Shown: positions 8,253-17,368, counted from the first letter of the stretch. The stretch: DNA of 64,000 nt from Helicobacter valdiviensis (GCF_003245365.1 NZ_NBIU01000001.1:62001-126000); one strand, 5' to 3'. Notes: generated by a model from the letters alone, not told the origin. Numbers and translations are program-made.

Positions 8253-9624
8253 CTAATAGCTCCATTACTTCTTTAGAAGAATTTTCTATAGATTTAAAGT
8301 TTTCTATAATTGCTCCCAAGCTCTCTTGTGTGAGTGGTAGTTTTAGATTTTCTAATGCTTTATTGGTGTCTTTGTGTAAAATATCTTCAAGATTTTTTAG
8401 AGAATTAAAAGTGCTAGAATTGATTTTTAAACACTCATTTTCTAAAGAAAGATGTTTAGAGATTGGACTAAGATTTGTAAAATCGCAAGTCTCTTGTTTG
8501 ATGTTGTAGCTTAGATAGAGGTTAGATTTATAGAGGATATGCTCTAATTTTAAACCATTTAGGCTTAGTTTAGAAGAGAGTTTTGCAAAAATCTCTTTTA
8601 AATGTGTGGTGGTTTTTTCCATTTGATTAAAAACATCATTGAAAGAAATAATATTTTGATGGGTGGTATTTGTAGATTTTACGATATTATCAAAGCCTTC
8701 TTGAATATTTGAGATTTCTTGTTGCATAGTTTGGACGACAATGTTAATATCAGTCGTAGCCTTATGGGTTTTTTCAGCAAGTTTTCTTACTTCATCAGCA
8801 ACCACAGCAAATCCTCTTCCAGCTTCTCCAGCACGTGCTGCTTCAATGCTGGCATTAAGTGCTAAAAGATTGGTTTGATCGGCAATATCTCCAATGATAC
8901 CAACTACTGCAACAATGTCTTTAGATTTTTGCGCAAAGCTTTCAATAATAGAGCTATTTTCTTGGATAATATCCATTAATTCATCTGTTGTGTTTGTGAT
9001 GTGGTTGATTTCATTTTGAGATTTTTTTGCATCTTTAGCAATTTCTTCAACGCTTTTATTGACAATTCCCATATCTTCAAGATTGTTATCTAAATCTGTA
9101 GATATTTTATTTAGATTTGTATTTTGACTTTCTAGATTCATATTCATAAGAGTTTTGGCTAAAGCATTAGAAAGATTGTCTTTTGCATTTTCTTCAATTT
9201 TTACAAGAGCTTCATTGATATTTAAAATATTATGATAAAAAGCACCCTTTAGTCCTTGAGGAAATGCAAGGCGATAATATTTTCCTTCTTGAGAAGAGTG
9301 GATAGCGGTAGAAATTTCTCTCATGAAAGCTTCAATATTATCAGCAGTTGTATTAAGACTATTTGCCATCATTAATAAATCTTTGTCTTTGCTTAGATTT
9401 AAAATTCTAGGTTCAAATTTCCCTTCTTCATAATTATGAACCACAGCTATTACTTGTTTAATAAAGTCCTCCCTGCTTTTAATTTTGAAAAATGCTAAAA
9501 GAAGTGTTAAAAAACTAAGACACAGAATAGATAGATTTATTAAGAAAATATTAAATGTAAAATCTAAAATTATATTTAATGATATTAAAAGAAAAGTAAG
9601 AATAACAAAATGCCAAGATTTCAT
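8245..9624 (-). CDS. cetA: CetA-like methyl-accepting chemotaxis protein
   Basis: 459 residues. Two adjacent N-terminal membrane helices (about 5-26 and 28-47) with almost no periplasmic loop are followed by a cytoplasmic linker and the conserved signalling hairpin ([39 protein letters not shown], split here by description only). With no external sensor, it fits CetA, the Campylobacter energy-taxis transducer, also about 459 residues as I recall. It receives its signal from a PAS partner, here the gene directly upstream with a 4-base ATGA overlap. The last 100 residues resemble a degenerate zinc-binding CZB domain ([15 protein letters not shown], then ETCDF, then an ILHKD segment), which I do not recall from CetA. 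Confidence 0.75.
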   Translation of the reverse strand: MKSWHFVILTFLLISLNIILDFTFNIFLINLSILCLSFLTLLLAFFKIKSREDFIKQVIAVVHNYEEGKFEPRILNLSKDKDLLMMANSLNTTADNIEAFMREISTAIHSSQEGKYYRLAFPQGLKGAFYHNILNINEALVKIEENAKDNLSNALAKTLMNMNLESQNTNLNKISTDLDNNLEDMGIVNKSVEEIAKDAKKSQNEINHITNTTDELMDIIQENSSIIESFAQKSKDIVAVVGIIGDIADQTNLLALNASIEAARAGEAGRGFAVVADEVRKLAEKTHKATTDINIVVQTMQQEISNIQEGFDNIVKSTNTTHQNIISFNDVFNQMEKTTTHLKEIFAKLSSKLSLNGLKLEHILYKSNLYLSYNIKQETCDFTNLSPISKHLSLENECLKINSSTFNSLKNLEDILHKDTNKALENLKLPLTQESLGAIIENFKSIENSSKEVMELLEA

Positions 9625-10148
9625 CTATAACCCCCTTCTTTGCCCTTATTTTGTAGTTCCACCATAAAAGAATCCCATTCTAATTTATTTTCTTTTAGGA
9701 AATCTAGTGCAAATGCAAAAGATTTTTCCATTCCTTGTGTTTTTTCAATTTCTAATAATTTGTTATAAATGCCTTGCATTGTCATAACTCCTTCTTTGCT
9801 AGGGCGTCTTCTTACGGAATAATAGCCAATTACATTGCCTTGTTCATCATAAGAGGGTGTGATATTAGCAAATACCCAATAAGTATGGTTATTTTTAGAA
9901 AGATTACATACAAATGCAAAAAACTCTTTTTTCTTATATAAAGTTTCCCAAAGCAGTTTAAAAGCAGCTTTTGGCATTTGAGGGTGGCGGATAAGATTGT
10001 GCGGTTTGTCTAAAAACTCTTTTTCAGTATATTCTCCATATTTGATAAAATCTTGATTGCCATAGATGATTTTACCTTTTAAATCTGTTTTGGAAGTGAT
10101 TAAGGTGTTGTCCTCTAAAAAGACTTCTTTTGTGGAATAATTATTCAT
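9621..10148 (-). CDS. cetB: PAS-domain redox sensor, CetB/CetC-like
   Basis: 175 residues with one Aer-type PAS domain: [31 protein letters not shown] at the start, [20 protein letters not shown] in the middle, and a [25 protein letters not shown] strand pair. In the Aer/CetB family this fold binds FAD and reports redox state to a chemoreceptor. The absence of membrane helices and the overlap with the CetA-like gene indicate a two-protein energy-taxis receptor. In Campylobacter jejuni, as I recall, cetA has one PAS gene on each side (cetC and cetB). Here only the upstream one is present, so by position it could equally be called CetC. Confidence 0.75.
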   Translation of the reverse strand: MNNYSTKEVFLEDNTLITSKTDLKGKIIYGNQDFIKYGEYTEKEFLDKPHNLIRHPQMPKAAFKLLWETLYKKKEFFAFVCNLSKNNHTYWVFANITPSYDEQGNVIGYYSVRRRPSKEGVMTMQGIYNKLLEIEKTQGMEKSFAFALDFLKENKLEWDSFMVELQNKGKEGGYR

Positions 10149-10351
10149 AAAAATATGCCTTTGTTAATAGTTTTAATTGAAATATTGCTTAAATAATAAG
10201 GTAAATAACCTTATAATTAAGTTTATTTAACTTATATTAAACTTATTCTATTATTTAGGATAAAATAATAAATAAGATAAAGTTAAAAATAGAATTAGAA
10301 TTTTAGAAAAATATAAATAAAATTCCCATAAAATTAACAAAGCTTATTACA

Positions 10352-10378
10352 TTGCTTTAAAGCAAAACTATGTATAAT
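10352..10378 (+). promoter_or_regulatory. Sigma-70 promoter for mqnE
   Basis: TTGCTT at 10352-10357 and TATAAT at 10373-10378 with a 15-base spacer. The -10 lies 46 bases before the mqnE ATG. Confidence 0.5.
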
Positions 10379-10424
10379 CTAGATAATATATTTAAAATGC
10401 GACAAAGAATTTTTAGGAAAAAGT

Positions 10425-11471
10425 ATGGCAAATAACAATGAATTTTTAGAATTTAACAATGCGATGAAATTATATGAGCTTGATATTTTTACGCTAGGAA
10501 AAATGGCTGATGAAATTAGACAAAAAAAATTTGGCAAAAAAGTTTTTTTTAACTCTAATCGTCATATTAATCCTACAAATGAATGTGCAGATATTTGTAA
10601 GTTTTGTGGATTTTCTGCACATAGAAAGAATAAAAATCCCTATACTTTGAGTCAAGAAGAGATTTTTAAAGAGGCGCAAAAAGCTATTGAAATAGGAGCT
10701 TTGGAGCTCCATATAGTAGGGGCACATAATCCAAAATTGGATTTAAAGTGGTATTTGGAACTTTTTAGTAATTTAAAAGCAAAATTTCCTCAAATCCACC
10801 TAAAAGCACTGACAGCAGCAGAAGTAAATTATATATCTAAATTGGCAAATAAAAGCTATCAAGAAGTGCTAGAGCTTATGGCAGAAAGTGGTGTGGATTC
10901 CATGCCTGGGGGCGGTGCAGAAATTTTTGATGAAAAAATTAGGGATTATATTTGTAAGGGCAAGGTGGATTCTAAAACTTGGCTGGATATTCATGGATAT
11001 TGGCATACTTTAGGTAAAAAATCTAATGCTACTATGCTTTTTGGACATGTAGAGAGCAGGGAACACAGAATTGATCATCTTTTGCGTTTGCAAAAACAGC
11101 AAGAAAAAAGTGGTGGTTTTAATGCGTTTATACCTCTTGTGTATCAAAAAGAAAATAATTTTTTAAAAGTGGAGAAATTTCCAAGCGGACAAGAGATTTT
11201 AAAAACTCTTGCAATTTCTAGAATTATTTTGGAAAATATTCCACATATTAAGGCTTATTGGGCTACTTTAGGGATGAATTTGGCAATTGTAGCACAGGAG
11301 TTTGGTGCAGATGATATTGATGGAACTATCCAAAAAGAAGCGATACAGAGTGCTAGTGGAAGTAAAAGTGCTAATGGAATCTTAAAAGAAGAGATTATTT
11401 CACAAATTAAAGATGCGGGATTTATCCCAGTGGAGCGTGATAGTCTTTATAATGAAATACAAACTTATTAG
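10425..11471 (+). CDS. mqnE: Aminofutalosine synthase MqnE (radical SAM)
   Basis: MqnE couples SAM radical chemistry to the 3-enolpyruvyl-benzoate product of MqnA to give 6-amino-6-deoxyfutalosine. This is an early step of the futalosine menaquinone pathway used by Helicobacter and Campylobacter. The 348 residues carry the radical-SAM cluster motif C-x3-C-x2-C (CADICKFC, about residues 55-62), LHIVGAHNP (SAM site), SMPGGGAEIFDE, and FGHVESREHRIDHL. The HVE-REHR-H pattern favours MqnE over its paralogue MqnC. The gpt gene follows after 12 bases. Confidence 0.87.
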   Translation: MANNNEFLEFNNAMKLYELDIFTLGKMADEIRQKKFGKKVFFNSNRHINPTNECADICKFCGFSAHRKNKNPYTLSQEEIFKEAQKAIEIGALELHIVGAHNPKLDLKWYLELFSNLKAKFPQIHLKALTAAEVNYISKLANKSYQEVLELMAESGVDSMPGGGAEIFDEKIRDYICKGKVDSKTWLDIHGYWHTLGKKSNATMLFGHVESREHRIDHLLRLQKQQEKSGGFNAFIPLVYQKENNFLKVEKFPSGQEILKTLAISRIILENIPHIKAYWATLGMNLAIVAQEFGADDIDGTIQKEAIQSASGSKSANGILKEEIISQIKDAGFIPVERDSLYNEIQTY

Positions 11472-11483
11472 CAAGGAGGAAAT

Positions 11484-11936
11484 ATGCAGTATTATAGTTA
11501 TGAAATGTTTAGAGAGGATATAAAAGAGCTATTAAGCAAGCTTGATTTTAATCCAGATGGGATTGTGGCTATTTCTCGTGGAGGGCTGACAATGGCACAC
11601 TTTTTAAGCATTGCACTAGATATTAGAAAAGTTTATAGCATTAGTGCGGTATCTTTTTTTAATAAAGTGCAACAACAAATCCAAATTTCAAATATTCCAG
11701 AAATTCATGGGGCACAGCGTATTTTAATAGTGGATGAGATTATTGATAGCGGTGTGAGTATGGAGAAAGTTTTAAGGATTTTAAAAGAGATACATACAAA
11801 TATTGAGTTTAAAACCGCTACTTTGTTTCATAAAAGTTCTGCAAGTATTAAGCCAGATTATTTTATTAGAGAGGCAAAGGATTGGATTGAATTTTTTTGG
11901 GAAGTAGATATTTTAAAAGATGTGAAAGAAAAATAG
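11484..11936 (+). CDS. gpt: Purine (xanthine-guanine) phosphoribosyltransferase
   Basis: Type I PRTase of 150 residues that salvages guanine/xanthine/hypoxanthine to the nucleotide with PRPP. The PRPP loop is LIVDEIIDSGVSMEKV (about residues 88-103), and a VAISRGGL strand lies near residue 28. It resembles H. pylori HP0735 annotated gpt; exact base preference cannot be read from the sequence. AAGGAGG lies just before the ATG. It is probably co-transcribed with mqnE and ends in a strong shared terminator with fur. Confidence 0.82.
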   Translation: MQYYSYEMFREDIKELLSKLDFNPDGIVAISRGGLTMAHFLSIALDIRKVYSISAVSFFNKVQQQIQISNIPEIHGAQRILIVDEIIDSGVSMEKVLRILKEIHTNIEFKTATLFHKSSASIKPDYFIREAKDWIEFFWEVDILKDVKEK

Positions 11937-11956
11937 CCCACCTTTTGGCTATTTTT
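11929..11956. terminator. Bidirectional terminator between gpt and fur
   Basis: AAAAATAGCC and GGCTATTTTT form a perfect 10-bp stem with an 8-base loop, T-rich in either direction. It contains both the gpt stop (11934-11936) and the fur stop (11949-11951). Confidence 0.85.
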
Positions 11957-12404
11957 GGGATTTTAGACATTTTTCACAAACCACATACAAAAGCATATCG
12001 TGTCCTACAAGCTTTGTCTTGTGGTGGGTTGCTACTTCAACTTGTAAATTTTCAATTTCTTCATTACAGAATTCTTCAATTTTTCCACACTCTACACAAA
12101 TAATATGATCATGGTGCAATCCACTAGCAATTTCATAGCGTTTGCCACTTTTATCAATTTCAATAGAATTTACAAAACCCTCTTTTTCCAAAAAAGCTAG
12201 AATGCGATAGATGGAAGATACACTTGCATTTTTGCAAGTTTTTTTGATAATTACAAAAATATCTTCAGGACTTAAATGTCCTCCATCTTCATAAATTGCT
12301 TTTAAAACATATTCTCTTTGTTTGGAATTTTTGAGATTGTTTTTCTTGATGGAAAGGTGTAATCTATCTAGAATTGTTTTAAAAGACTCTTTGTATTTTT
12401 TCAT
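11949..12404 (-). CDS. fur: Ferric uptake regulator Fur
   Basis: Iron-responsive repressor (in Helicobacter also active in the apo form), 151 residues. The N-terminal winged helix includes LKNSKQREYVLKAIYEDGGHLSPEDI and SVSSIYRILAFLEKEGFV. The HHDHIICVECGKIEEF stretch holds the metal-binding histidines and the first CxxC; VCEKCLKSQK holds the second CxxC structural zinc site. The 187 bases to the divergent DUF2325 gene contain Fur-box-like sequences. Auto-regulation and control of the neighbour are therefore likely. Confidence 0.95.
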   Translation of the reverse strand: MKKYKESFKTILDRLHLSIKKNNLKNSKQREYVLKAIYEDGGHLSPEDIFVIIKKTCKNASVSSIYRILAFLEKEGFVNSIEIDKSGKRYEIASGLHHDHIICVECGKIEEFCNEEIENLQVEVATHHKTKLVGHDMLLYVVCEKCLKSQK

Positions 12405-12534
12405 TTAAAAATTTCCTTGTTTGCTAAATTGTTAGAAATTACTTGCTTTTAGACAAATATTTATTCTTATTTTAACAAAAAAAGCTAAACAAATCAAAAA
12501 TAAAATGAGAATTATTTTTATTTTTTATTAAGTT

Positions 12535-12553
12535 AATATTGATTATCATTTTA
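12535..12553. promoter_or_regulatory. Fur box in the fur/DUF2325 divergent region
   Basis: The 19 bases match the classical Fur consensus (GATAATGATAATCATTATC) at 14 positions, including both central TGAT and ATCA halves. A second, weaker A/T-rich site (TGAGAATTATTTTTATT) lies about 25 bases to the left. The better box is 39 bases before the DUF2325 ATG, where a repressor would block that promoter. Confidence 0.65.
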
Positions 12554-12591
12554 ATATAAATTGTAGCAAATCTTTAAATTAAGGAGAAAAA

Positions 12592-12891
12592 ATGTCTGTA
12601 TTAGTGATTGGAGGAGATGAAATTACTCCCATTAAGGCTGTGTTAAAAAATTTGGGTTGTAGTAAAATTACTCATTGGGATGGAAGGAGAGAGAGTGTAA
12701 ATCACAAGGATATTCCACAAAATACTTCATGTTTGGTAATGCTTACTAATTTTTTAAATCATAATACGATGAAAAAATTTAGAAATGAAGCAAAGAAGAA
12801 AGAAATTCCTATTATTTGCACCAAGAGAAGTGCAAGTTGTCTTTATTGTGAATTTAATAAAATGTTTTGCAATAAGGAGTGTTGCAAATAA
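12592..12891 (+). CDS. DUF2325 family protein with cysteine-rich tail
   Basis: 99 residues; AAGGAGA precedes the ATG by five bases. The pattern MSVLVIGGDEITPIKAVLKNLG, HWDGRRE, LVMLTNFLNHNTMKKFRNEAKKKEIPIICTKRS is that of DUF2325, a small Rossmann-like family of unknown biochemical role. The last 17 residues carry five cysteines (CLYCEFNKMFCNKECCK), able to bind a metal or cluster. The Fur box in front and the fur gene next door suggest a role in iron handling; this is inference from context. Confidence 0.75.
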   Translation: MSVLVIGGDEITPIKAVLKNLGCSKITHWDGRRESVNHKDIPQNTSCLVMLTNFLNHNTMKKFRNEAKKKEIPIICTKRSASCLYCEFNKMFCNKECCK

Positions 12892-13034
12892 TTTGAAATG
12901 CTAAAGATATAAATTTATTACTTTAGTTTTTTGTTGTTTTTTAGACTGACATGAGCTTTTCAAACTTTAGTAGTGATGATGGGTGAGACTTTTACAAACT
13001 TTTTAAGCTCTTTATAGTGTGGCACTTTTTATCT

Positions 13035-13070
13035 TGTTATTGCTAAGAAGCATGAGTGATGAAGCAATCT
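13035..13070. repeat. Dispersed repeat fragment, TCATTGCGAG...GAAGCAATCT type
   Basis: TGTTATTGCTAAG at one end and GATGAAGCAATCT at the other look like a mutated copy of the common TGTCATTGCGAG...GACGAAGCAATCT repeat. The same half-unit ends the element at 3492-3632. Confidence 0.5.
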
Positions 13071-13173
13071 ATAAACAACAACTAAGAATCTTAGGTGAAT
13101 TCATTACTTTACCGCACAAAACTAAAGTTTTGCTCGTAATGACATTTAATGACATTTTAGGATACCTAATGTA

Positions 13174-13198
13174 TCATTCTAGGCGTAGCGAAGAATCT
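13174..13198. repeat. Dispersed repeat, TCATTCT...GTAGCGAAGAAT type, copy 1
   Basis: TCATTCTAGGCGTAGCGAAG followed by AATCT. A near-identical copy lies 99 bases further on at 13273-13298. Three differences separate them in the first 24 bases. Confidence 0.6.
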
Positions 13199-13272
13199 AG
13201 TTTTCTGTTATTGCAGGTTTTGCAAAACAAATTGTGACATTCTAAAAGAATTATTAATAAAGGTAATTCTTG

Positions 13273-13298
13273 TCATTCTGAGAGTAGCGAAGAATTTC
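13273..13298. repeat. Dispersed repeat, TCATTCT...GTAGCGAAGAAT type, copy 2
   Basis: TCATTCTGAGAGTAGCGAAG followed by AATTTC. This is closest to the form I recall as dispersed in many low-GC Gram-negative genomes. It is the partner of the copy at 13174-13198. Confidence 0.6.
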
Positions 13299-13422
13299 AA
13301 AAGAAACTAACCATTACAAACAAGCCTAAAAGATAAATAGAGTTTTTAATCATTATGCTCCTTAAAGAATGACACAAATTCTAAATCACTTTTACATACA
13401 AAACTTTTTAATGTAGGACTTT

Positions 13423-13550
13423 TTTAGACTGCTACGCAGTGTTCCACTACTTGCGGTAACAGGTGAGCTTCATTGCAAGCAGTGAAGCAACAAAGCATGC
13501 AAGAAGCGTTATCTACAAACACAGTGCAGTGCAAATCTAAAAGAGCAACC
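13423..13550. repeat. Inverted relative of the 3.5-kb palindromic repeat
   Basis: The segment 13487-13550, read on the minus strand, aligns with 3545-3610: both have GGTTGCTCTTTT(T)AGATTTGCAC and then GATAACGCTTC. The outer ends here are TTTTTAGACTGC and GCAAATCTAAAA, and the centre is CATTGCAAG. The half-units are thus joined in the opposite order from the element at 3492-3632. The copy is more diverged than the first. Confidence 0.6.
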
Positions 13551-13975
13551 AATACTCTTAAATATTCTTGTAATATCGTGTTAAGCTTTATTGCTTTACT
13601 TGTAGTGATGATTAGTTAGGCCACCTTAATTTTTCTAGACTCTTGTAGCGATGTTTTTCTCCAACTTATATTGTAAAGTCTTTAGAATAGAGTAATTATC
13701 AATGTTGCCAAACCCCTTATGTAGATTGTTTTTCTTGTTATTATAAGATTTGCATAAGCAAATCGTGGCATTCTAAAAAGAGTTGTAGAGAATTTTACTA
13801 TTTAAACCTTATGTAATTTTCTTGAGACTGCCACAAACTACGCTCTTGCGTTAATGAAAGAGGGGTTATCATAATGTCTATTTCTTGTGGTGACAAGAGG
13901 AGGAATGTTATGCAAGTGCGTTATACTTGTCATAACAAAATGAAATGATTATAAATATGGAATATTTAGCAATAA

Positions 13976-15106
13976 CTAATTTTGTGTGGCTTTTTTGATT
14001 TGTTCTATTAGCGGGGTTAAATCATAATTTCTTATTTTTTCTTCCATAATCTTAAAATATTCCTCCATATTTTGTGGTGTTAGAATATTTGTACCATTTT
14101 TAATTGCATCTAGTTGCATAGAATTCATATCAGTGTTGTAATGCACAGAGTCAGAATAATTTTTTAGGTTGTCCGCGTATTCTAGGGTATCAAAACCGTA
14201 TATTTTAACATTAGAATATTTTTGGGTTTCGGTTATTAACCATTTTAATAAAAAGCTATATTTGTAAAATAGTGTGCCATCTTGATTGGGATAAACATCA
14301 GAAACAAAGATTTTATAATGTATTCTAGGATAGGTTGGTATAATTAGGTAAAAATTTATGTGTGGATTGTTTTTTATAGCATCCAAAAGGTAAATTGTTA
14401 GATATTTTTTTTGCAATTCTAGATTTGTATCGCTTGAGGTGGCAAGAGGGATATTATTAAGTATGGCTTGTATAAGAGTATTCTTGTCTTTTTGACTAGT
14501 TTTGGTGTCTGATAGCCAATTTTCAAAACCATTAAATCTGTCTGGATTGAACCAATCAGGTTTTGTATTATAATCTTTAAGTTTGCCTACACATTTTTCT
14601 TGTTTTGAGAAAGTAATAGCACAAGTTATAAATCTTCTTGAAAGATAGGGTCTAAAGTTGTCAAAGAAGCTGTTGTTATATAGAAAGTCATAGCTAGACA
14701 TATCAATAGGTTGAAATTCTGGATTTATTAATGCAAAAGTATCAACGGAGTAAATAATATTTTTTATTTGTTTTTTTTGAAGAGCATAATTTAAGAATAA
14801 ATTTCTTTCTTGTAAGGTAGCTGATGGCAGAGCCAAATTAACCCAAGCACCATTTAATTTGTGATTTGCTTCTTGTGTGGAAATGTTTTCAAGTATAGAA
14901 GCCCCAAGTATAATAGAGTCAAAATTATAACTATTGATAATGCCACTGTTTTGTATGCGTTTATTATCAAAAAAGGTTTCTTCTCTAAAATAGGGCTTGT
15001 GAAAAAGTTGATAGGGATCATAGATATAAAGCAATGCTATAAGTGCCATTATAAGAGGCAAAGGAAGTAATAAAACATATAAAATCCATTTTTTGTAAAT
15101 ATTCAT
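13976..15106 (-). CDS. SGNH-like O-acetyltransferase partner (PatB/AlgJ-like)
   Basis: The 376 residues start with a membrane anchor (about 8-28) followed by a periplasmic domain. GAS at 68-70 and DSVHY with D319-x-x-H322 fit the nucleophile and Asp-x-x-His of SGNH-fold acetyltransferases/esterases. Such proteins work with an MBOAT that carries acetyl groups across the membrane. The MBOAT gene is directly upstream, nine bases away. Substrate could be peptidoglycan (PatA/PatB systems, HP0855-HP0856 in H. pylori as I recall) or a surface glycan. AGGAA seven bases upstream, just after the MBOAT stop, suggests coupled translation, so its level may drop when the MBOAT frame is off. Confidence 0.65.
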   Translation of the reverse strand: MNIYKKWILYVLLLPLPLIMALIALLYIYDPYQLFHKPYFREETFFDNKRIQNSGIINSYNFDSIILGASILENISTQEANHKLNGAWVNLALPSATLQERNLFLNYALQKKQIKNIIYSVDTFALINPEFQPIDMSSYDFLYNNSFFDNFRPYLSRRFITCAITFSKQEKCVGKLKDYNTKPDWFNPDRFNGFENWLSDTKTSQKDKNTLIQAILNNIPLATSSDTNLELQKKYLTIYLLDAIKNNPHINFYLIIPTYPRIHYKIFVSDVYPNQDGTLFYKYSFLLKWLITETQKYSNVKIYGFDTLEYADNLKNYSDSVHYNTDMNSMQLDAIKNGTNILTPQNMEEYFKIMEEKIRNYDLTPLIEQIKKATQN

Positions 15107-15115
15107 AAGTTGTTC

Positions 15116-16619
15116 CTAGAAATTAAAATAGATAAATTCTACATAGGGGGTAGAAAAAAGTGTGAAAATAGAAATGTAAAACAAAATCATAGTAGCAAAT
15201 GCATATTTGTAATTTGCTTTAAAGTTTTCGCATAAAGTTATGCTATTTTTGAAACATAAACAGATTAATAGAGAAACAATTAAGAAGGTTATTGTTTTAT
15301 CATTTCCGCTGATAGTTTTTAGAGCGTGTGGGGCTTGATACCATTTTGTAGGTAGCTCCACCCACATAACCCCAAACATTCCTTTTAAAAGATTAATTGC
15401 TCCTGTTAAATTTTCACTTCTAAAGAAAATCCAAGCAATATTAATAAAATTAAAAGTAATAAACCAAGCAAAGATTTTATAAATTTTAGAATCTAAAAAG
15501 CTTTTTCCTCTTACATAAAAGCTATAAATCCTATGAGCTACCATAGCAATTCCATGCAAGCTTCCCCAAATCACAAAACCCCAGCCAGCTCCATGCCAAA
15601 TTCCACTTAAAAAAGCTACAATAAAGAGATTGCGTAAATTAAGCAGTTTAGAAACTTTATTTCCTCCAAGGGGAATATAGAGATAATCTTTTAAAAATCT
15701 CCCTAAAGTAATATGCCATTTTCTCCAAAATTCTGTAATATTTAAAGATTTGTAGGGGGAATTGAAGTTGATAGGTAGAGCTATGCCAAAGAAAAGTCCT
15801 AAACCTATGGCCATATCGCAATATCCACTAAAGTCAAAATAAAGCTGGAAAGTATAAGAAAGTGAAGTAGCCCAAGATTCAAAAATATTTAAAAACCCTC
15901 CATTTTGTGTAATTGCAAAGCCGTTATTAGCCCATTGTGCTAAACTATCTGCAATGTAAATCTTTTTAAATAAACCTAAGGAAAAAATAAAAAGTCCTTT
16001 TGCTATCAATTCCCAATTTACTAAGCTTTGATTTTTATTTAAAAGTGCGTGAAATTGTGGCATCATTTCTTTGTGATGGACAATAGGTCCTGCAATTAAT
16101 TGAGGAAAAAAGCTTATAAAAAGACAATAATCAATAAAATCAACTTTTTTGCTTTCTAGTAAATCTTCTATATTGCTTTTTTTGTAACAATCTACCAAAA
16201 ATGCAATTTGTTGGAAGGTAAAAAAGGAAATACCAAGAGGTAGCAAAATATGAGGTAATGGAATATTGAAATCTAAATTTGCAAGTTTTGAAAAAAGATT
16301 GAAGTTTTCTAAGAAGAAATCAGTATATTTAAAAACGCAAAGTAGGGCTAGATTAAATACAATTCCTAAAATAAGGAGTGTATATCGCCCCCCCCCCCCG
16401 CACTTTTTTAAGGATTAAATTAGCTAAAGTAAAGTTCAATAAAATAGAAAAAGCTAAAATAAAAATATATTCTATTTTAAAATAGGCATAGAAAAATAAG
16501 CTAGCTAGGATTAAAAATATCTTTGCACTCGTATAATAATGTATAGATTTTAAAAAATAAAAACCTATTAAAACTAAGGGTAAAAATATGAAGATAAATT
16601 CAAAGGAGCTAAATAACAT
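15116..16619 (-). CDS. MBOAT O-acetyltransferase, phase-variable, out of frame here
   Basis: Two frames together make one MBOAT. The first 88-residue piece (16619 to 16353) has an N-terminal membrane region (FSSFEFIFIFLPLVLIGFYFL and more). It runs into a 12-base G tract on the minus strand and stops soon after. One G fewer would continue as GGRYTLLILGIVFNLALL and then PLGISFFTFQQIAF, SFFPQLIAGP, FRKWHITLGRFLKDYLYIPLGG-like MBOAT signatures and the catalytic-histidine segment SGIWHGAGWG. The in-frame protein would have 500 residues, the normal size. The family moves acetyl groups from the cytoplasm for O-acetylation of a wall or surface polymer; PatA is the closest recalled relative. As written, the gene is OFF. 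Confidence 0.85.
16388..16399. repeat. Poly-C/poly-G tract (12) inside the MBOAT gene
   Basis: Twelve consecutive C on the plus strand, i.e. G12 in the coding direction, about 74 codons into the gene. Tracts of this length slip readily in Helicobacter and Campylobacter and serve as contingency switches. In-frame lengths would be 8, 11 or 14. Confidence 0.92.
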
Positions 16620-16780
16620 AAAATTAACCTTGTAAAAATCAAAAATAAAAGTCTGTATTGTATTACTTTTTAGCTTAAAATATTGATGTTTTTAGCTCTT
16701 AGTCTTTAGTGAAGTTTTATTTCTTTTATGATAGGATTAAAAAAGTAGCTTATTTTTAAGGTAAAGGTGTAGGGAGAGCA

Positions 16781-17368
16781 ATGATACAATGGAGTGAAGC
16801 TTATAGTGTGCATAATGCTAGGATAGATAAACAACATCAAAAGTTGTTTGAAATGGCTGCTAGGGCTTATAATATGGCTCATAAACAAATCACTCCTAAT
16901 GAAATGAAAGAAATTTTATCAGAATTTTTTGAATATATTAAAGAGCATTTTAGGGATGAAGAAATCTATATGCAAGCTATTGATTATCCAGAATTAGAAC
17001 AGCATAAGAGAATCCATACAGAAATTACAAAAACAATGATTTCTTTGATTAAAGATATTAAAACTTTAAATGAAATGAAAGAAAAATTGCAGGTAATTGC
17101 TAAAAATTGGCTTTTGGAGCATATTTTAAAAGAAGATATGAAATATGAGCGTTATAGGCGTAGTTTGCTTATAGCAAGTATGCCAGAAAATGGAGATCAT
17201 TTTGCGCAAGTTATAGAGAGTGAAATGAGTACTAGAGAATACCACTATATTTGTTCTTGCCCTAATAAAATCCATGATGTCCCCTATGATATCCATCAAA
17301 AAATCTTAAATGGTGCAAAGTTTCGTTGCAAGCAATGTAAGCAGGAGATTACTTACCCTAGAAGATAA
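16781..17368 (+). CDS. Bacteriohemerythrin with C-terminal cysteine domain, copy 1
   Basis: 195 residues. The four-helix hemerythrin core (1-125) shows the full di-iron ligand set: HNARIDKQHQKLFE (His and HxxxE), HFRDEE (HxxxE), HKRIH and HILKED. The last 45 residues form a second small domain with CSCPNKIHDVP and FRCKQCKQEI, a likely zinc-ribbon. Hemerythrins bind O2 reversibly; those of Campylobacter (HerA/HerB) are reported to protect oxygen-sensitive Fe-S enzymes. It is followed after 76 bases by a paralogue with the same domain layout. The cysteine tail may mediate partner binding. Confidence 0.85.
   Translation: MIQWSEAYSVHNARIDKQHQKLFEMAARAYNMAHKQITPNEMKEILSEFFEYIKEHFRDEEIYMQAIDYPELEQHKRIHTEITKTMISLIKDIKTLNEMKEKLQVIAKNWLLEHILKEDMKYERYRRSLLIASMPENGDHFAQVIESEMSTREYHYICSCPNKIHDVPYDIHQKILNGAKFRCKQCKQEITYPRR

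Larger units (their letters stand above)
12892..13975. other. Gene-free kilobase made largely of decayed dispersed repeats
   Basis: No frame with coding character is seen. One long frame (13019-13237, plus strand) is made of repeat sequence, starts with GTG and has no ribosome site. The region holds at least four recognisable repeat pieces (listed separately) and shorter echoes such as GAGACTGCCAC near 13824 and TTTTTAGACTGAC near 12939. It looks like a repeat graveyard between the DUF2325 gene and the O-acetylation locus. Confidence 0.6.

Noticed and set aside
13019-13237. 72-residue open frame on the plus strand
   Set aside because: GTG start without ribosome site, lies over dispersed repeat copies, and has no protein-like composition.
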